Numbered from the stretch's first letter, positions 45,501 to 54,240 are shown. The stretch: 64,000 nt of DNA from VXLM01 sp965242665 (GCA_965242665.1 OZ251484.1:1612001-1676000), one strand, 5' to 3'. Notes: generated from the sequence alone by a model not told the origin. Numbers and translations are program-made.

Positions 45501-45709
45501 TGGAAGACGTCTTTGTAGGTGCGCCCCCAAGCATGGTGAACGCCCATTGGGTTGTTCGCGGTGATGGGGCCGTCCACGAACGAAAACCTCTTGCCCGATC
45601 CGTCGTTGCGATGGAGGTACTTGTCAACGATGCCGCGCTCGTTCCACCACGCGAGCAAATCCTTCTCCATCTGGACGAAATCGACCTTGGACGGCACCGG
45701 CTTGAACAA
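42560..45709 (-). CDS. ileS: isoleucyl-tRNA synthetase, type 2 (IleRS2)
   Basis: Charges tRNA-Ile with isoleucine. The 1049-residue protein has the class I Rossmann core, the editing CP1 domain, and zinc-type Cys pairs (CPRCG, CWRCD, CAQCGG, CAECG). The first signature, usually HxGH, reads GVHH (residues 56-59) in PMGVHHAWGRTYKD, so its first and third positions are swapped. The second signature reads EMHKSKGN near residue 603 in place of KMSKSxGN. This length and layout fit the eukaryote-like IleRS2 group. Start is a TTG at 45709, preceded by AGGAAG. No T-box leader was found; a promoter at 45810-45838 precedes it. Confidence 0.95.
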   Translation of the reverse strand: MFKPVPSKVDFVQMEKDLLAWWNERGIVDKYLHRNDGSGKRFSFVDGPITANNPMGVHHAWGRTYKDVFQRYKTMQGFEQRYQNGFDGQGLWIEVNVERDLGMKSKTDIEDFGVDKFVELCKERVRRFANLQTRQSIRLGYWMDWDNSYHTMSDENNYTIWHFLKVCHQNGYIYEGRDVMPWCPRCGTGISHHEIVTEGYKNITHPSLYVRFPLLDRPGEALLIWTTTPWTLAANVSVAVHPDLAYVKARVHGTAPDGGDETLYILRSRLDVLKAEYEVIEEMQGAELNGLRYEGPFDDLPAQRGVEHRVILWDEVSPSDGTGLVHSAPGAGEEDYALGREHGLPSIAPLDEFGVFVDGFGQLTGMSVFDAPKPIYDSLRRKGIFYRLDQITHRYPVCWRCDTELVFRLVDEWFISMDSLRHQIAEVTKKITWIPEFGLDRELDWLKNMDDWMISKKRYYGLALPIYKCAQCGGFDVIGSEVELKERSVQGWDEFEGHSPHRPWVDAVKIECAECGALVSRIKDVGNPWLDAGIVPFSTLKYRHDKDYWRQWFPADLISESFPGQFRNWFYSLLTMSTVLEDTEPFLTNFTFATLMDEKGEEMHKSKGNSIEFEEGADKMGVDSMRWMYCAANPASNFLFGFNRAHDTRRRLLIPLWNVYSFFTTYANIDGYDPSIPAPPAAQRPELDRWIISEMHQLIRSTTTALDAYEPQTAVREIDEFVGRLSNWYVRRSRRRFWKSEVDSDKISAFATLHECLTTLVKLMAPFTPFMTEEIYQNIGRSGGKESVHLEDWPTVDESLIDTRLGDATRLAVRLSGLGRAARSKAGIKVRQPVSRVAFKLRSPEESALLDQVAAQVKDELNAKEIGVLQDVSAVANLEIKPNFQLLGPKYGRKVGHVVDAIARADPPEVFRAVSANRPVTVGEYTLEPQEVIAAVADKDGFSVASEQGYSAAVTTEITLKLEREGQARELVHQIQNMRRAAGFDIDDRIAAYYTGAPSIDEVVAAHGEYIRQETLSDDLIAGAPPDGSYIESRVDDGRETTIGVVVVE

Positions 45710-45809
45710 CTTCCTGAATCTCCTGGCTCATATTGTCCGCCCGGACCGAAGGCGCTAAGTTTTGGGGTTCGGGCGAATGAGCCTCGTATAGGCTCCAATT
45801 CCGAATCAT

Positions 45810-45838
45810 ACCATAGTATCGGTTCGCATACAATGCAA
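45810..45838 (-). promoter_or_regulatory. probable sigma-70 promoter for ileS
   Basis: Reading on the minus strand, TTGCAT (45838-45833) and TATGGT (45815-45810) are separated by 17 bases. A start about 94 bases before the ileS TTG would give a short leader. A TATGAT overlaps a few bases on and may be used instead. Confidence 0.45.
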
Positions 45839-46016
45839 GAAACTCGGCGGGGTTCCGTTTGATTTGTAGGGCGGGTTCTGAAGGCGGCTATCCACTCGAA
45901 CAACCGGCGAGGAGAGGGCAGATGCTTCCGTTACAACGCGAGGAGCAAGGAACAAACCCTTACTCTCGAGAAATCACGGCCCATCCCGCTGCGGAGAATC
46001 ACCCGAGCCCCCACCT
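45839..46016. other. intergenic region between ileS promoter and the methyltransferase gene
   Basis: I see no open gene, tRNA or T-box structure here. GAGGAGAGGGCAG near 45909 looks like a ribosome site but opens no sensible frame. Confidence 0.6.
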
Positions 46017-48758
46017 CTATCCCAACCCCTCGTACCGCCGCCCCGTCACCGACGGCTCCGCAGCCAAACTGCGGCGGATGGCAGCTACGGTCTCGGCGTC
46101 CAAGTCCAGGGCATCGACGACCGCGTCGTCCAGAGCGCGCCGGTTTGGGCAATCGTCCATCGACGGCAGCGGCAAGAACGCGTCCTTGGCGTGCGCGTCG
46201 TATGTCTTCGCCAGTCGATCGGCAGCGCCGCCCACGGCGGCAAAGTCCGGAACCGGAATCTTCTGCAAGTCGTCCATGGAGAATTGAGGGTACGTCGGCT
46301 TCTTATTCGACCGGTCGCCCAACAGCGCCAAGACGCCAACGGACGAGTTCAGATAGACGCACAAGGCCTTTTCCAACGTTTCGGAGTCGATACCCGCGGC
46401 ATTGGGTTTGCAGGGCACCCATGCCGAACCCAACGCGGGAGTATTCAATCGGACGGACAGTACCCGAGTGGTCTTCAAGAACAACCGAGTTGGCAGCATC
46501 AGGGTGCCGCGCCGCTCCCAAAGGCTCTTTGCCTGCCGTTCCTTGCCCGGTTTGGCGACTATCTCAGAGTCGGTCTTCGCCGCCATTGACTGGATAACCT
46601 CGGTCTTGTGATGCCACAAAGCCGACATGGCTCCAATACCAGGCATGGAGGAGCGATCGAACGTACCGCGTATCCCCTGGCCAGCCGGTCCTACCTCTGC
46701 GGTCTTGCCTAGCACGACTGGCACGAAAAGTCGACCGGTTCTCAATTCATCGAACTTTTCACATAGGTACGGCGAGAGAAACTGGACTGCGCCCCAGTTG
46801 CCGTCCTTGATTCTCAACGCAGGCCAGTGCTGCACAGTGCCGCGGTTCTGACCGGCTATGGTGTCGTTTTCGGTAGCCCAAGCAATGACAAGCGCATCTG
46901 CCGGCGTCTCAGGGTTGCGCGCCAGATTGACCACGCGCGTCGGCGGCTTTGGCTTGTTGGTGTCAGGCCACCTGCGGAAGACGACCAGCATCTCGCCGAT
47001 GTTCGTGTTCTCTGAGAAGTAGATGCGCTCCGGATCGTGGGAAGTGACGATGGTCTCGATGTGATAACGCTGCGCCAGCATCTTTCGCATTTCTGCGGTC
47101 GAATAGTTCGTCGCGCCCACCAATGGGAGAACGACCGCGATAGTTGCGGACTCGCGCTTGATGAGAAAGTCGGCGAGAAAGAGAAATGTGCTGCCGTTGC
47201 CTGACAGGTGTACAGGCTTCTTTGAGAAAAGCAGCTTCTCCCTATCTTTGAGCTTCTTCTCGTCCTCCTTGCTGAACTGGTCGTGGCGTAGGCTGTCCCG
47301 CGTAAACGGCGGATTCATGATGACTAGATCCGCAGGGTCGGGATGCGCCATATTCTCGCCGTTTTCTACCTGAGTGAACGCCTGCCCTCCGTTCGGCCAT
47401 GGGATGAGGTTGGGCTGCTGATCCAGAAACTCCAGAGAACCTAGGAACGCTTCCCCATCGTCATCGACGCCGAGGAAGGCACGCCCGATCCTCATATTGC
47501 GGAAGCGCGTCGTCGGGGAGAGCAGTCCGAGCGTGGTCGCTGCCATGTGCGTCGCCGTAAGGTTTACGTCGTAGCCGTAGAGCACCTGCTCGATGAGCGC
47601 GCTACCCACGGATTCGTCGTCCCGAAAGTCCGTCGCGAGGTCTCGGATGCGTTCAGCGGCCGCCATGAGCAGCGTCCCAGTGCCGCAGGCTGGGTCGATG
47701 ATTCGCAGCTGTGCGATGGCGTCCGGATCGCTCCAGTCGCACATATCCTCGCGGATCGCCAAGGTGGCAAGCAGGGTTGCGGCGGCCGTGGTGGTATAGA
47801 ACGACCCGTCGTAACGCGCGTCATCTAGCACCGTGTGGAAGATGCGCCCAAGCAAGTCGTGCCGCAGACCCGCGATGTTGCTAGCGACGGTGAGAGCAGC
47901 CTCCGCGGTCTCGCGCACGGCGTCCGCAAACGCAGGATCGGGCGGACACGCGCGCAGAGCGGCCCGCGCAGTTTGGAAGATCGGCTTGTAGTCCAACGCA
48001 AGTATCAGACCCCATGCCTCTCGAAACGCGCCAAGGGGATCGTCCGACTCCGCGCACCGATGCGCCATTATCGGAGGCCACTTGCCGGTGAACGGCTCGG
48101 AGGCGGATACGCGGCTGTCGTACTCAGGTCTCATCTCCGCAAGATGGGCGTCCAACCGAGAGTGAAACATGACGGCGGTAGCGACGACCAACAATGAGCG
48201 CTTGGCGGCCTTGTCCCAGCGCAGAACGGATTTGCCGTTGCCAGAACTCGGAGGCAGATCGAGCGCACGCGCAAGCTGCTGCTTCTGCCACTGGGTCAAG
48301 CGACGTATGGCCCCGTCCAAACTGACCGACAACGCAGCAGCCGCGTAGTCCGGATTCCCCAACTGCGCCGGCGCCAACCGAATCACTGATGCCAGACTAT
48401 CGAGACCCCCTGACGACCACTCTGCCTGCTGTTCGCCCCCATCGCGGACGGTCCACATCAGTTTGGCCCCGGCAAGAGACTCCGGGGTAGTGCCATCCGG
48501 GTAGCACACCGCGACCGCGCAATGCGCCAGCTTCTGCGCGATGCGGGCGTCGGCGTCGCGGACGGCTTCGGCCTGCTTGGCGCTGCTTTGCCCATGCTCC
48601 GCCTCTACCGCGATCACCGCAGGGCCGATGCGAACCTCGACGTCGATGCGGCGGTTGCCGGGCTGGATGACCTCCGCTTGGGCGATCAGGCCAAGGAGAC
48701 GCAGCTTTTCCGCCAACCACACGTTCAGCGTATGTTCGTGTTCCCTAGTAGTAGTCAC
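46017..48758 (-). CDS. N6-adenine DNA methyltransferase with N-terminal nuclease-like domain (single-chain restriction-modification candidate)
   Basis: The 913-residue protein has an N-terminal domain with VIQPGNRRIDVEVRIG followed by VIAVEAEHGQ (about 45-70), where a D-x(n)-ExE pattern resembles a PD-(D/E)XK core lacking the usual Lys. A helical middle follows. The gamma-type N6-adenine methylase has motif I DPACGTGTLL and motif IV NPPF. The C-terminal region ends DLDAETVAAIRRSL and may bind target DNA. The frame is open to ATG 48833, but GTG 48758 is preferred because TTGACT/TGTGAT boxes (48800-48771) lie just before it. No separate specificity or restriction subunit is adjacent, so it may be a type IIG-like or BREX-type PglX-like enzyme. 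The nuclease claim is inference. Confidence 0.75.
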   Translation of the reverse strand: MTTTREHEHTLNVWLAEKLRLLGLIAQAEVIQPGNRRIDVEVRIGPAVIAVEAEHGQSSAKQAEAVRDADARIAQKLAHCAVAVCYPDGTTPESLAGAKLMWTVRDGGEQQAEWSSGGLDSLASVIRLAPAQLGNPDYAAAALSVSLDGAIRRLTQWQKQQLARALDLPPSSGNGKSVLRWDKAAKRSLLVVATAVMFHSRLDAHLAEMRPEYDSRVSASEPFTGKWPPIMAHRCAESDDPLGAFREAWGLILALDYKPIFQTARAALRACPPDPAFADAVRETAEAALTVASNIAGLRHDLLGRIFHTVLDDARYDGSFYTTTAAATLLATLAIREDMCDWSDPDAIAQLRIIDPACGTGTLLMAAAERIRDLATDFRDDESVGSALIEQVLYGYDVNLTATHMAATTLGLLSPTTRFRNMRIGRAFLGVDDDGEAFLGSLEFLDQQPNLIPWPNGGQAFTQVENGENMAHPDPADLVIMNPPFTRDSLRHDQFSKEDEKKLKDREKLLFSKKPVHLSGNGSTFLFLADFLIKRESATIAVVLPLVGATNYSTAEMRKMLAQRYHIETIVTSHDPERIYFSENTNIGEMLVVFRRWPDTNKPKPPTRVVNLARNPETPADALVIAWATENDTIAGQNRGTVQHWPALRIKDGNWGAVQFLSPYLCEKFDELRTGRLFVPVVLGKTAEVGPAGQGIRGTFDRSSMPGIGAMSALWHHKTEVIQSMAAKTDSEIVAKPGKERQAKSLWERRGTLMLPTRLFLKTTRVLSVRLNTPALGSAWVPCKPNAAGIDSETLEKALCVYLNSSVGVLALLGDRSNKKPTYPQFSMDDLQKIPVPDFAAVGGAADRLAKTYDAHAKDAFLPLPSMDDCPNRRALDDAVVDALDLDAETVAAIRRSLAAEPSVTGRRYEGLG

Positions 48759-48770
48759 TCTCCATACTCT

Positions 48771-48800
48771 ATCACATTTGCTCCTGCCCCGGAGAGTCAA
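48771..48800 (-). promoter_or_regulatory. possible promoter of the methyltransferase gene
   Basis: On the minus strand TTGACT (48800-48795) and TGTGAT (48776-48771) are 18 bases apart, just ahead of the GTG at 48758. The −10 match is 4 of 6, so this is only a candidate. Confidence 0.35.
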
Positions 48801-48890
48801 ACGAAAGCGTTGTACCGGAGCTGCGATTGACATGAACGAAACCGATGTCTATACTGTCGCGCCACTACTCCTCGGCTGGGATGTGAAAGC

Positions 48891-51800
48891 ATGTCCTCTT
48901 CCATTCTCCGCGCTCTTGGACGCTTCCTGAACATATCGGATATCTCTGTTCCTAGAGGAGTGATCATCGCATCGCGGACATCGTCGTTGCCGTGGCTCGC
49001 GTGCGTTGTCGCTGCCGCGCTGCTGTCTGCATGCGGCGGCGGACCGGAACCGACACCGACGCCGAACGCACAAGAGTCAACGCCGCAGGATCCGACCCCC
49101 ACCACGCAATCGGCCGATTCCCAAGCACCATCGTCCCCTCCTGCGTCCTTGCAGGAATACGCCTCATTCTGCGCGTCTGCCGGGGCGGATCTCGCCGCGG
49201 CCGTCTCCCCGAACGCGGACGGCGAAGTCACCGCAACGAATGGCGAGGTATCGCAGCTGCTCGCGGAGGTGATCGCGGGGATGGAGGCAATCGTTCCTCC
49301 AGAAGAGGTTTTGGCCTATCACGATGAGAGCACGGCCGTGATGCAGTCGTGGAAGGGATTCGTCGACTACCGGAAGGCGGATGAGACGTACAACCCCCTC
49401 ATCTTTCAATCGCTTACGGCGGCGATCCGATCCGCGCAAGAGATCGAGAGAGGCATTCCCGCCGCTGTGCGAGGGCAGCTGACTTCTGCCGGGTGCATAG
49501 CGGCACAGCCCGGGCTTGGGGATGATCCTGCGGACCGGGCGGCGCTTGCCGCGCTCTACGCCGCAACGGCTGGGACAAACTGGCGGTTCAAGCACGGTTG
49601 GACGAGCAGCGCCCCGCTCAGTGAATGGTCTGGAGTCGCCGTCGACTCGGGTCCGCCGTCTGCCAACCTGACTCTCTGGGGAAATCTGCACCAGATTCGG
49701 TCGGACGAAACATACAGCGGGCGGGTGATCGATCTGAACCTCCCGCGCAACCGCATAACCGGGGTGATACCGTCCGAGCTGGGTAACCTCACGGACTTGA
49801 CAACACTCTATCTCTATGAGAACGAGTTGACCGGGGATATCCCATCTGAGATTGGCAACCTCGCCAACCTGACAACGCTGTATCTCCATGGGAATCAGTT
49901 GACCGGGGATATCCCATCTGAGATTGGCAACCTCGCCAACCTGAGGGAGTTGGCCCTCTCTGAGAATCAGTTGACCGGGGAGATCCCGTCCGAGCTGGGC
50001 AACCTCGGCGACTTGAGGGAGCTGCACCTCTATGAGAATCAGTTGAGTGGGAGCATCCCGCCTGAGTTGGGCAACCTCACCAACCTGACGACGCTGTACC
50101 TTGATAACAACCACTTGACCGGGGATATCCCATCTCAGATTGGCAGCCTCGCCAACCTGACATACTTGCATCTCCATGGGAATCAGTTGACCGGGGAGAT
50201 CCCGTCCGAGCTGGGCAACCTCGGCGACTTGAGGGAGCTGCACCTCTATGAGAATCAGTTGAGTGGGAGCATCCCGCCTGAGTTGGGCAACCTCACCAAC
50301 CTGACGACGCTGTACCTTGATAACAACCACTTGACCGGGGATATCCCATCTCAGATTGGCAGCCTCGCCAACCTGACATACTTGCATCTCCATGGGAATC
50401 AGTTGACCGGGGAGATACCGTCCGAGCTGGGCAACCTCGGCGACTTGAAGGAGCTGTACCTCTATGAGAATCAGTTGAGTGGGAGCATCCCGCCTGAGTT
50501 GGGCAACCTCTCCAACCTATCCTTCATGTCTCTCGCCTATAATCGGTTGAGCGGTGAGATCCCGCCTGAGTTGGGCAACCTTTCCAACCTGACCGAGTTG
50601 TACATTCCAGGCAACCAGTTGACGGGGGATATTCCGTCTCAGATTGGCAGCCTCGGCAACCTGAGGTGGTTGAACCTCGGGGTAAATCAGTTGAGTGGGA
50701 GCATCCCGCCTGAGTTGGGCAGCCTTTCCAACCTGAATCTCCTGGCTCTCGACAACAATCGGTTGACCGGTGAGATCCCGTCTGAGCTCGGCAACCTCTC
50801 CAACCTGACTGAGCTATACCTTGGGGGCAACAGTCTGACCGGTGAGATTCCGTCGGAGTTGGGCAGCCTCGCCAACCTGATAGAGTTGCACCTCGAAGTA
50901 AATGAGTTGAGCGGGAGCATCCCGCCTGAGCTGGGAGGACTGACCGAACTGACGGTATTGGATCTCTCTCGGAACCAGTTGAGCGGGGAGATTCCGTCGG
51001 AGCTGGGCAGCCTCGCCAACTTGGAGGTTCTATTCCTCTCGGGAAATCGATTGACCGGGTGCATCCCCGCTGGGCTGCGCGCCGTGCCGGAGAATGACTT
51101 GTCCGCCCTTGGCCTGCGGTTCTGCGACGGACCGGATCCGACTCCAACTTCTCGCTTGTCCTCGCTGCAGGATCCGACCCCGCAAGCTGCGGCTTCCCAA
51201 GCAGGCGCGTCCTTGCAGGAATACGCCGCATTCTGCGCGTCTGCCGGGGCGGATCTCGCCGCGGCCGTCTCCCCGAACGCGGACGGTGCAGTCACCGCAA
51301 CGAATGGCGAGGTATCGCAGTTGCTCGCGGAGTTGCTCGCGGGGATGGAGGCGATCGTTCCTCCAGCCGAGGTCTCCGCCTATCACACAGAGAGTGCTTT
51401 CGTCATGCAGAATTGGAAGGGGGCCGTCGACTTCCGCAAGGCGGAGAATACCTATAACCCTGTCGTCCTGCTCACGATTGATCCGGCGATCGCTTTTGCA
51501 ATGGAGGCCGAGGCATCTCTGCCTTCTGATGTGCGCGAGCAACTTGCTTCGGCCGGCTGCGTCGCGGACGCGTCTGATTCGGCGAGCAACCCCGTGGACA
51601 GGGCGGCGTTGGAAGCGCTCTACCGCTCCGCAGACGGCGCGAACTGGCACTTCGACCATAACTGGATGGGCAGCGCGCCGATCGGCCAATGGTGGGGCGT
51701 CGAAGTCGATGGCGGTACGACCCTTTGGGGAAACCTCCACACAGCCTTGCCAGAGAGAGGGGGTGGAGGCAGGATTGTGGAGTTGAACCTCTCTGAAAAC

Positions 51801-52175
51801 GGATTGAGCGGCGAGATCCCATCGGAGTTGGGCAACCTTTCCAATCTGACCCGACTAAATCTCTATAGGAACAAATTGACTGGCGAGATCCCGCCGGAGC
51901 TGGGCAACCTCACCAACTTGGGGGAGTTGGCCCTCGCTGAGAATCAGTTGAGTGGGAGCATCCCGCCGGAGCTGGGCAACCTCACCAATCTACACACGCT
52001 AGTTCTCTGGGGAAACCGGTTGAGCGGGGACATCCCATCCGAATTGGGAAATCTCACCAACCTCGTGTGGCTGTATCTCTCAATGAACGAGTTGACCGGG
52101 TGCATCCCTGAGGCTTTCCGCGAAGTGCGGGAGGATGACTTGTCCGCCCTTGGCCTGCCTCTCTGCGGCGAATGA
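48891..52175 (+). CDS. leucine-rich-repeat lipoprotein with internally duplicated architecture
   Basis: A 1094-residue exported protein. The lipobox LLSAC (Cys48) follows a hydrophobic stretch. A Pro/Thr linker (50-86) comes next, then domain A (about 87-215, with SLQEYASFCASAGADLAAAVSP) and 19 plant-like 24-residue leucine-rich repeats (NxLTGxIPSELGNL). At about residue 771 a second domain A begins (with near-identical first 60 residues), followed by five more repeats and a C-terminal C-x-IP...C cap. Domain A has a pattern NWxFxHxW...LTLWGNL that leads into the repeats. Probably a surface ligand-binding or adhesion protein. An alternative start is GTG 48960. Confidence 0.86.
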   Translation: MSSSILRALGRFLNISDISVPRGVIIASRTSSLPWLACVVAAALLSACGGGPEPTPTPNAQESTPQDPTPTTQSADSQAPSSPPASLQEYASFCASAGADLAAAVSPNADGEVTATNGEVSQLLAEVIAGMEAIVPPEEVLAYHDESTAVMQSWKGFVDYRKADETYNPLIFQSLTAAIRSAQEIERGIPAAVRGQLTSAGCIAAQPGLGDDPADRAALAALYAATAGTNWRFKHGWTSSAPLSEWSGVAVDSGPPSANLTLWGNLHQIRSDETYSGRVIDLNLPRNRITGVIPSELGNLTDLTTLYLYENELTGDIPSEIGNLANLTTLYLHGNQLTGDIPSEIGNLANLRELALSENQLTGEIPSELGNLGDLRELHLYENQLSGSIPPELGNLTNLTTLYLDNNHLTGDIPSQIGSLANLTYLHLHGNQLTGEIPSELGNLGDLRELHLYENQLSGSIPPELGNLTNLTTLYLDNNHLTGDIPSQIGSLANLTYLHLHGNQLTGEIPSELGNLGDLKELYLYENQLSGSIPPELGNLSNLSFMSLAYNRLSGEIPPELGNLSNLTELYIPGNQLTGDIPSQIGSLGNLRWLNLGVNQLSGSIPPELGSLSNLNLLALDNNRLTGEIPSELGNLSNLTELYLGGNSLTGEIPSELGSLANLIELHLEVNELSGSIPPELGGLTELTVLDLSRNQLSGEIPSELGSLANLEVLFLSGNRLTGCIPAGLRAVPENDLSALGLRFCDGPDPTPTSRLSSLQDPTPQAAASQAGASLQEYAAFCASAGADLAAAVSPNADGAVTATNGEVSQLLAELLAGMEAIVPPAEVSAYHTESAFVMQNWKGAVDFRKAENTYNPVVLLTIDPAIAFAMEAEASLPSDVREQLASAGCVADASDSASNPVDRAALEALYRSADGANWHFDHNWMGSAPIGQWWGVEVDGGTTLWGNLHTALPERGGGGRIVELNLSENGLSGEIPSELGNLSNLTRLNLYRNKLTGEIPPELGNLTNLGELALAENQLSGSIPPELGNLTNLHTLVLWGNRLSGDIPSELGNLTNLVWLYLSMNELTGCIPEAFREVREDDLSALGLPLCGE
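49992..50423. repeat. 216-bp tandem duplication inside the leucine-rich-repeat gene
   Basis: Bases 49992-50207 recur at 50208-50423 with almost no change (one base differs close to the end). The unit is exactly three 24-residue repeats. The near identity points to a recent duplication; it keeps the reading frame. Confidence 0.9.
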
Positions 52176-52295
52176 ACTCCACGTCCAATCCCGCGGAGAG
52201 GCCCCACCCGATGCCTCAGTTTACGCCGCCGCCCGATGCGATGCCTCGGACGCGCGATTTCCTCTCTTGTAGAAAGTCGCAGCCTATAGCGGGTC

Positions 52296-52877
52296 TCATA
52301 CGCCGCTTGCATCCCCGCCCTGCTCCGAGTCGTCGTACTCCGTGGAGAGCATTCCCATGACCACGGAGTCGAAGCGCGCGCCTTCGTGGGGGCGGCTCTT
52401 CCGCAATGTGCCTTCGTGAGTGAAGCCGAGCCGCTCGAACATGGTTCTAGCGGCGGCGTTGTACTCCGGAATGTCCGCCCATACGCGGTACAGGCCCCAC
52501 TCGTGGAAGCAAAGGTCGAGCCCGGCGCCCATGGCTGCGGCGCCGTATCCCTTGTTCCACATGTCCTTCCGCCCGATCAAGATCGATACCTGCCCATCGC
52601 CGGATATCGGCTCGATGGCGACGTGGAACTCTCCGATGTGTTCGCCTTCGTGAGTGTAGATAGAGAGGATGCGGTGCTGCGGGTCGTCGAACGTGGCGCT
52701 CCAATTCTCGTCGGAAGCGCCCTCCATCTCGGACGGATTGTAGCCGAGGTGGGCGGGATTGCCGTAGGCGTAGCGTCCGAACCAGCTCTCGGAAACCTCG
52801 TCATCGTCGAGCCATTCCCGCAAGCGCGCCACATCCTCTCTGTTCACGCGGTGCAAGGCAACCGTCTGGCGTGGCAT
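52296..52877 (-). CDS. RimL-like GNAT acetyltransferase
   Basis: A 193-residue acetyltransferase of the RimJ/RimL group. It contains VSILIGRKDMWNKGYGAAAMGAGLDLCF (acetyl-CoA loop G-x-G-x2-A) and RVWADIPEYNAAARTMFERLGFTHEG, the usual group motif for side-chain or protein N-alpha acetylation. Its substrate is not known. The gene converges with the leucine-rich-repeat gene; 120 bases between hold no further gene. Confidence 0.88.
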   Translation of the reverse strand: MPRQTVALHRVNREDVARLREWLDDDEVSESWFGRYAYGNPAHLGYNPSEMEGASDENWSATFDDPQHRILSIYTHEGEHIGEFHVAIEPISGDGQVSILIGRKDMWNKGYGAAAMGAGLDLCFHEWGLYRVWADIPEYNAAARTMFERLGFTHEGTLRKSRPHEGARFDSVVMGMLSTEYDDSEQGGDASGV

Positions 52878-52965
52878 GATTTCTCGTCCCTCCTGTGTGA
52901 CTTGGTCATTATACGCAGCGCGCGTCCGATATTTTGGATGCCTACAACTGCTTTGTCCATCACGT

Positions 52966-54195
52966 CTAGCCGCCTTTGCGAACCTCCGGCCATATTTGGA
53001 GCTTGCCGTAGACGCCGTCGTAGCCGGGCTCTACCTGCACGGCTCCTCTGCGCGCGCGATCGATTCCCTCGGCGGTTCTCTCATCCGTTGCAAAGTCGAT
53101 CTCCGAGATTGGCGCGTCCATCAGCGTCGCAAGCTCTGTGCCGAACCGTTCGACCAATCGATCGTAGAGGACTCGAACCTTCTTCGTGCCCACTCCGGCG
53201 CCGATGCTTTCCGCGAGTATCTCTCGCAGAGGAGCTAGGCGCTTGAACGGCGGGCGTCCGTTGTCCGCGCGCACGAATCCATCATCGCCGACTCTGGCAT
53301 CGACGAGACGCCCCCCGAGCTGCTCCGTTCGATAGGAAACCCCCAGAGTCATCGCTCGTCCGCAAGAAGGGCAGACCTCGCCGCGTTCGCGCACTTCTCG
53401 CGCGCTCATTCTTACGCCGCAAGCGCGGTGTCCGGAATCATGATACTTGCCTTCTTCCGGGTAGAACTCGATGGTATACGCGATGTCCCCTTTCTGCAAT
53501 GCGCGGAGGATGCCGTCGTATGTCATCTCTCCGTTCATGATGGTCAGCTCTCGCCCCAAGTTCGGCGCAGAGTGGGCGTCGGAGAATGATACGATGGACA
53601 CGCCGTCCAAGGACGGTGCTGCCCAGTTCATGACAGGGTCGCTCGACAAGCCGGTCTCCACGGCGAATATCTTCTCCGCATCGATTCCAAAGCATTCTTC
53701 CAACGAGTCGTATCCAGATTTCGAGCCGTACAGCCCAAACCAGGGCGTCCAGAGATGCGCGGGGATGAGAAAGCAGCGCTCGTCGACGTCCTCGATGAGC
53801 GCCAATAGCTCTGCCGGCAGCAGGCGGACTGCTGGCCGTCCGTCCCGGTCGAGCCTGCCGTACCGCGCAAGGGCGGCGTTCACGCGTTCCACCGCGTCGA
53901 AGCCGGGGGCGAATATGAGGACATGCACCCGCCGGGTCCGCCCGCCTTGCGTGCCGCCGCACTCGATTTCCGTTCCAAGAATGAATGATGCGCCCCCGTA
54001 CTCGAACACCCCCGTGCCCGCGTCGGCGAGCTTGCTTCTGCATTCATCGAACCAGGCGGGATGCGTGAAATCCGCGCTCGCGAGGAGATCGATGCCCTTG
54101 ATGTTCGCGTATCTGGCGAGGGTGTCTAGATCCAACGCCTTGCTGGTAGCGTAGGCATACCGCGAGTGGACGTGCAGATCGGCGGCGTAGGTCAT
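52966..54195 (-). CDS. endonuclease Q homologue (PHP-domain nuclease)
   Basis: A 409-residue protein with a complete PHP domain: ADLHVHSRY (metal ligands HxH), then FTHPAWF, a metal-binding PAHLW and SFSDAHS near residue 196. A C-terminal zinc finger C-x(n)-CPSCG (about 260-280) follows, with HRACGVRMSAREV and AMTLGVSYRTEQL. This pairing of a PHP core with that zinc finger is the layout of endonuclease Q, which nicks DNA 5' of uracil, hypoxanthine and AP sites in Thermococcales archaea and some bacteria. It is also a better fit than UvrD-linked PHP proteins, which lack the finger. Activity is inferred from family. Confidence 0.78.
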   Translation of the reverse strand: MTYAADLHVHSRYAYATSKALDLDTLARYANIKGIDLLASADFTHPAWFDECRSKLADAGTGVFEYGGASFILGTEIECGGTQGGRTRRVHVLIFAPGFDAVERVNAALARYGRLDRDGRPAVRLLPAELLALIEDVDERCFLIPAHLWTPWFGLYGSKSGYDSLEECFGIDAEKIFAVETGLSSDPVMNWAAPSLDGVSIVSFSDAHSAPNLGRELTIMNGEMTYDGILRALQKGDIAYTIEFYPEEGKYHDSGHRACGVRMSAREVRERGEVCPSCGRAMTLGVSYRTEQLGGRLVDARVGDDGFVRADNGRPPFKRLAPLREILAESIGAGVGTKKVRVLYDRLVERFGTELATLMDAPISEIDFATDERTAEGIDRARRGAVQVEPGYDGVYGKLQIWPEVRKGG

Positions 54196-54240
54196 GCGTC
54201 CATGCTCCGCATCCGAAGGCGTGAGGGGAATGCGTCTGCG

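Noticed and set aside
45710..46016. T-box riboswitch ahead of ileS
   Set aside because: No T-box consensus or terminator/antiterminator pair on the minus strand.
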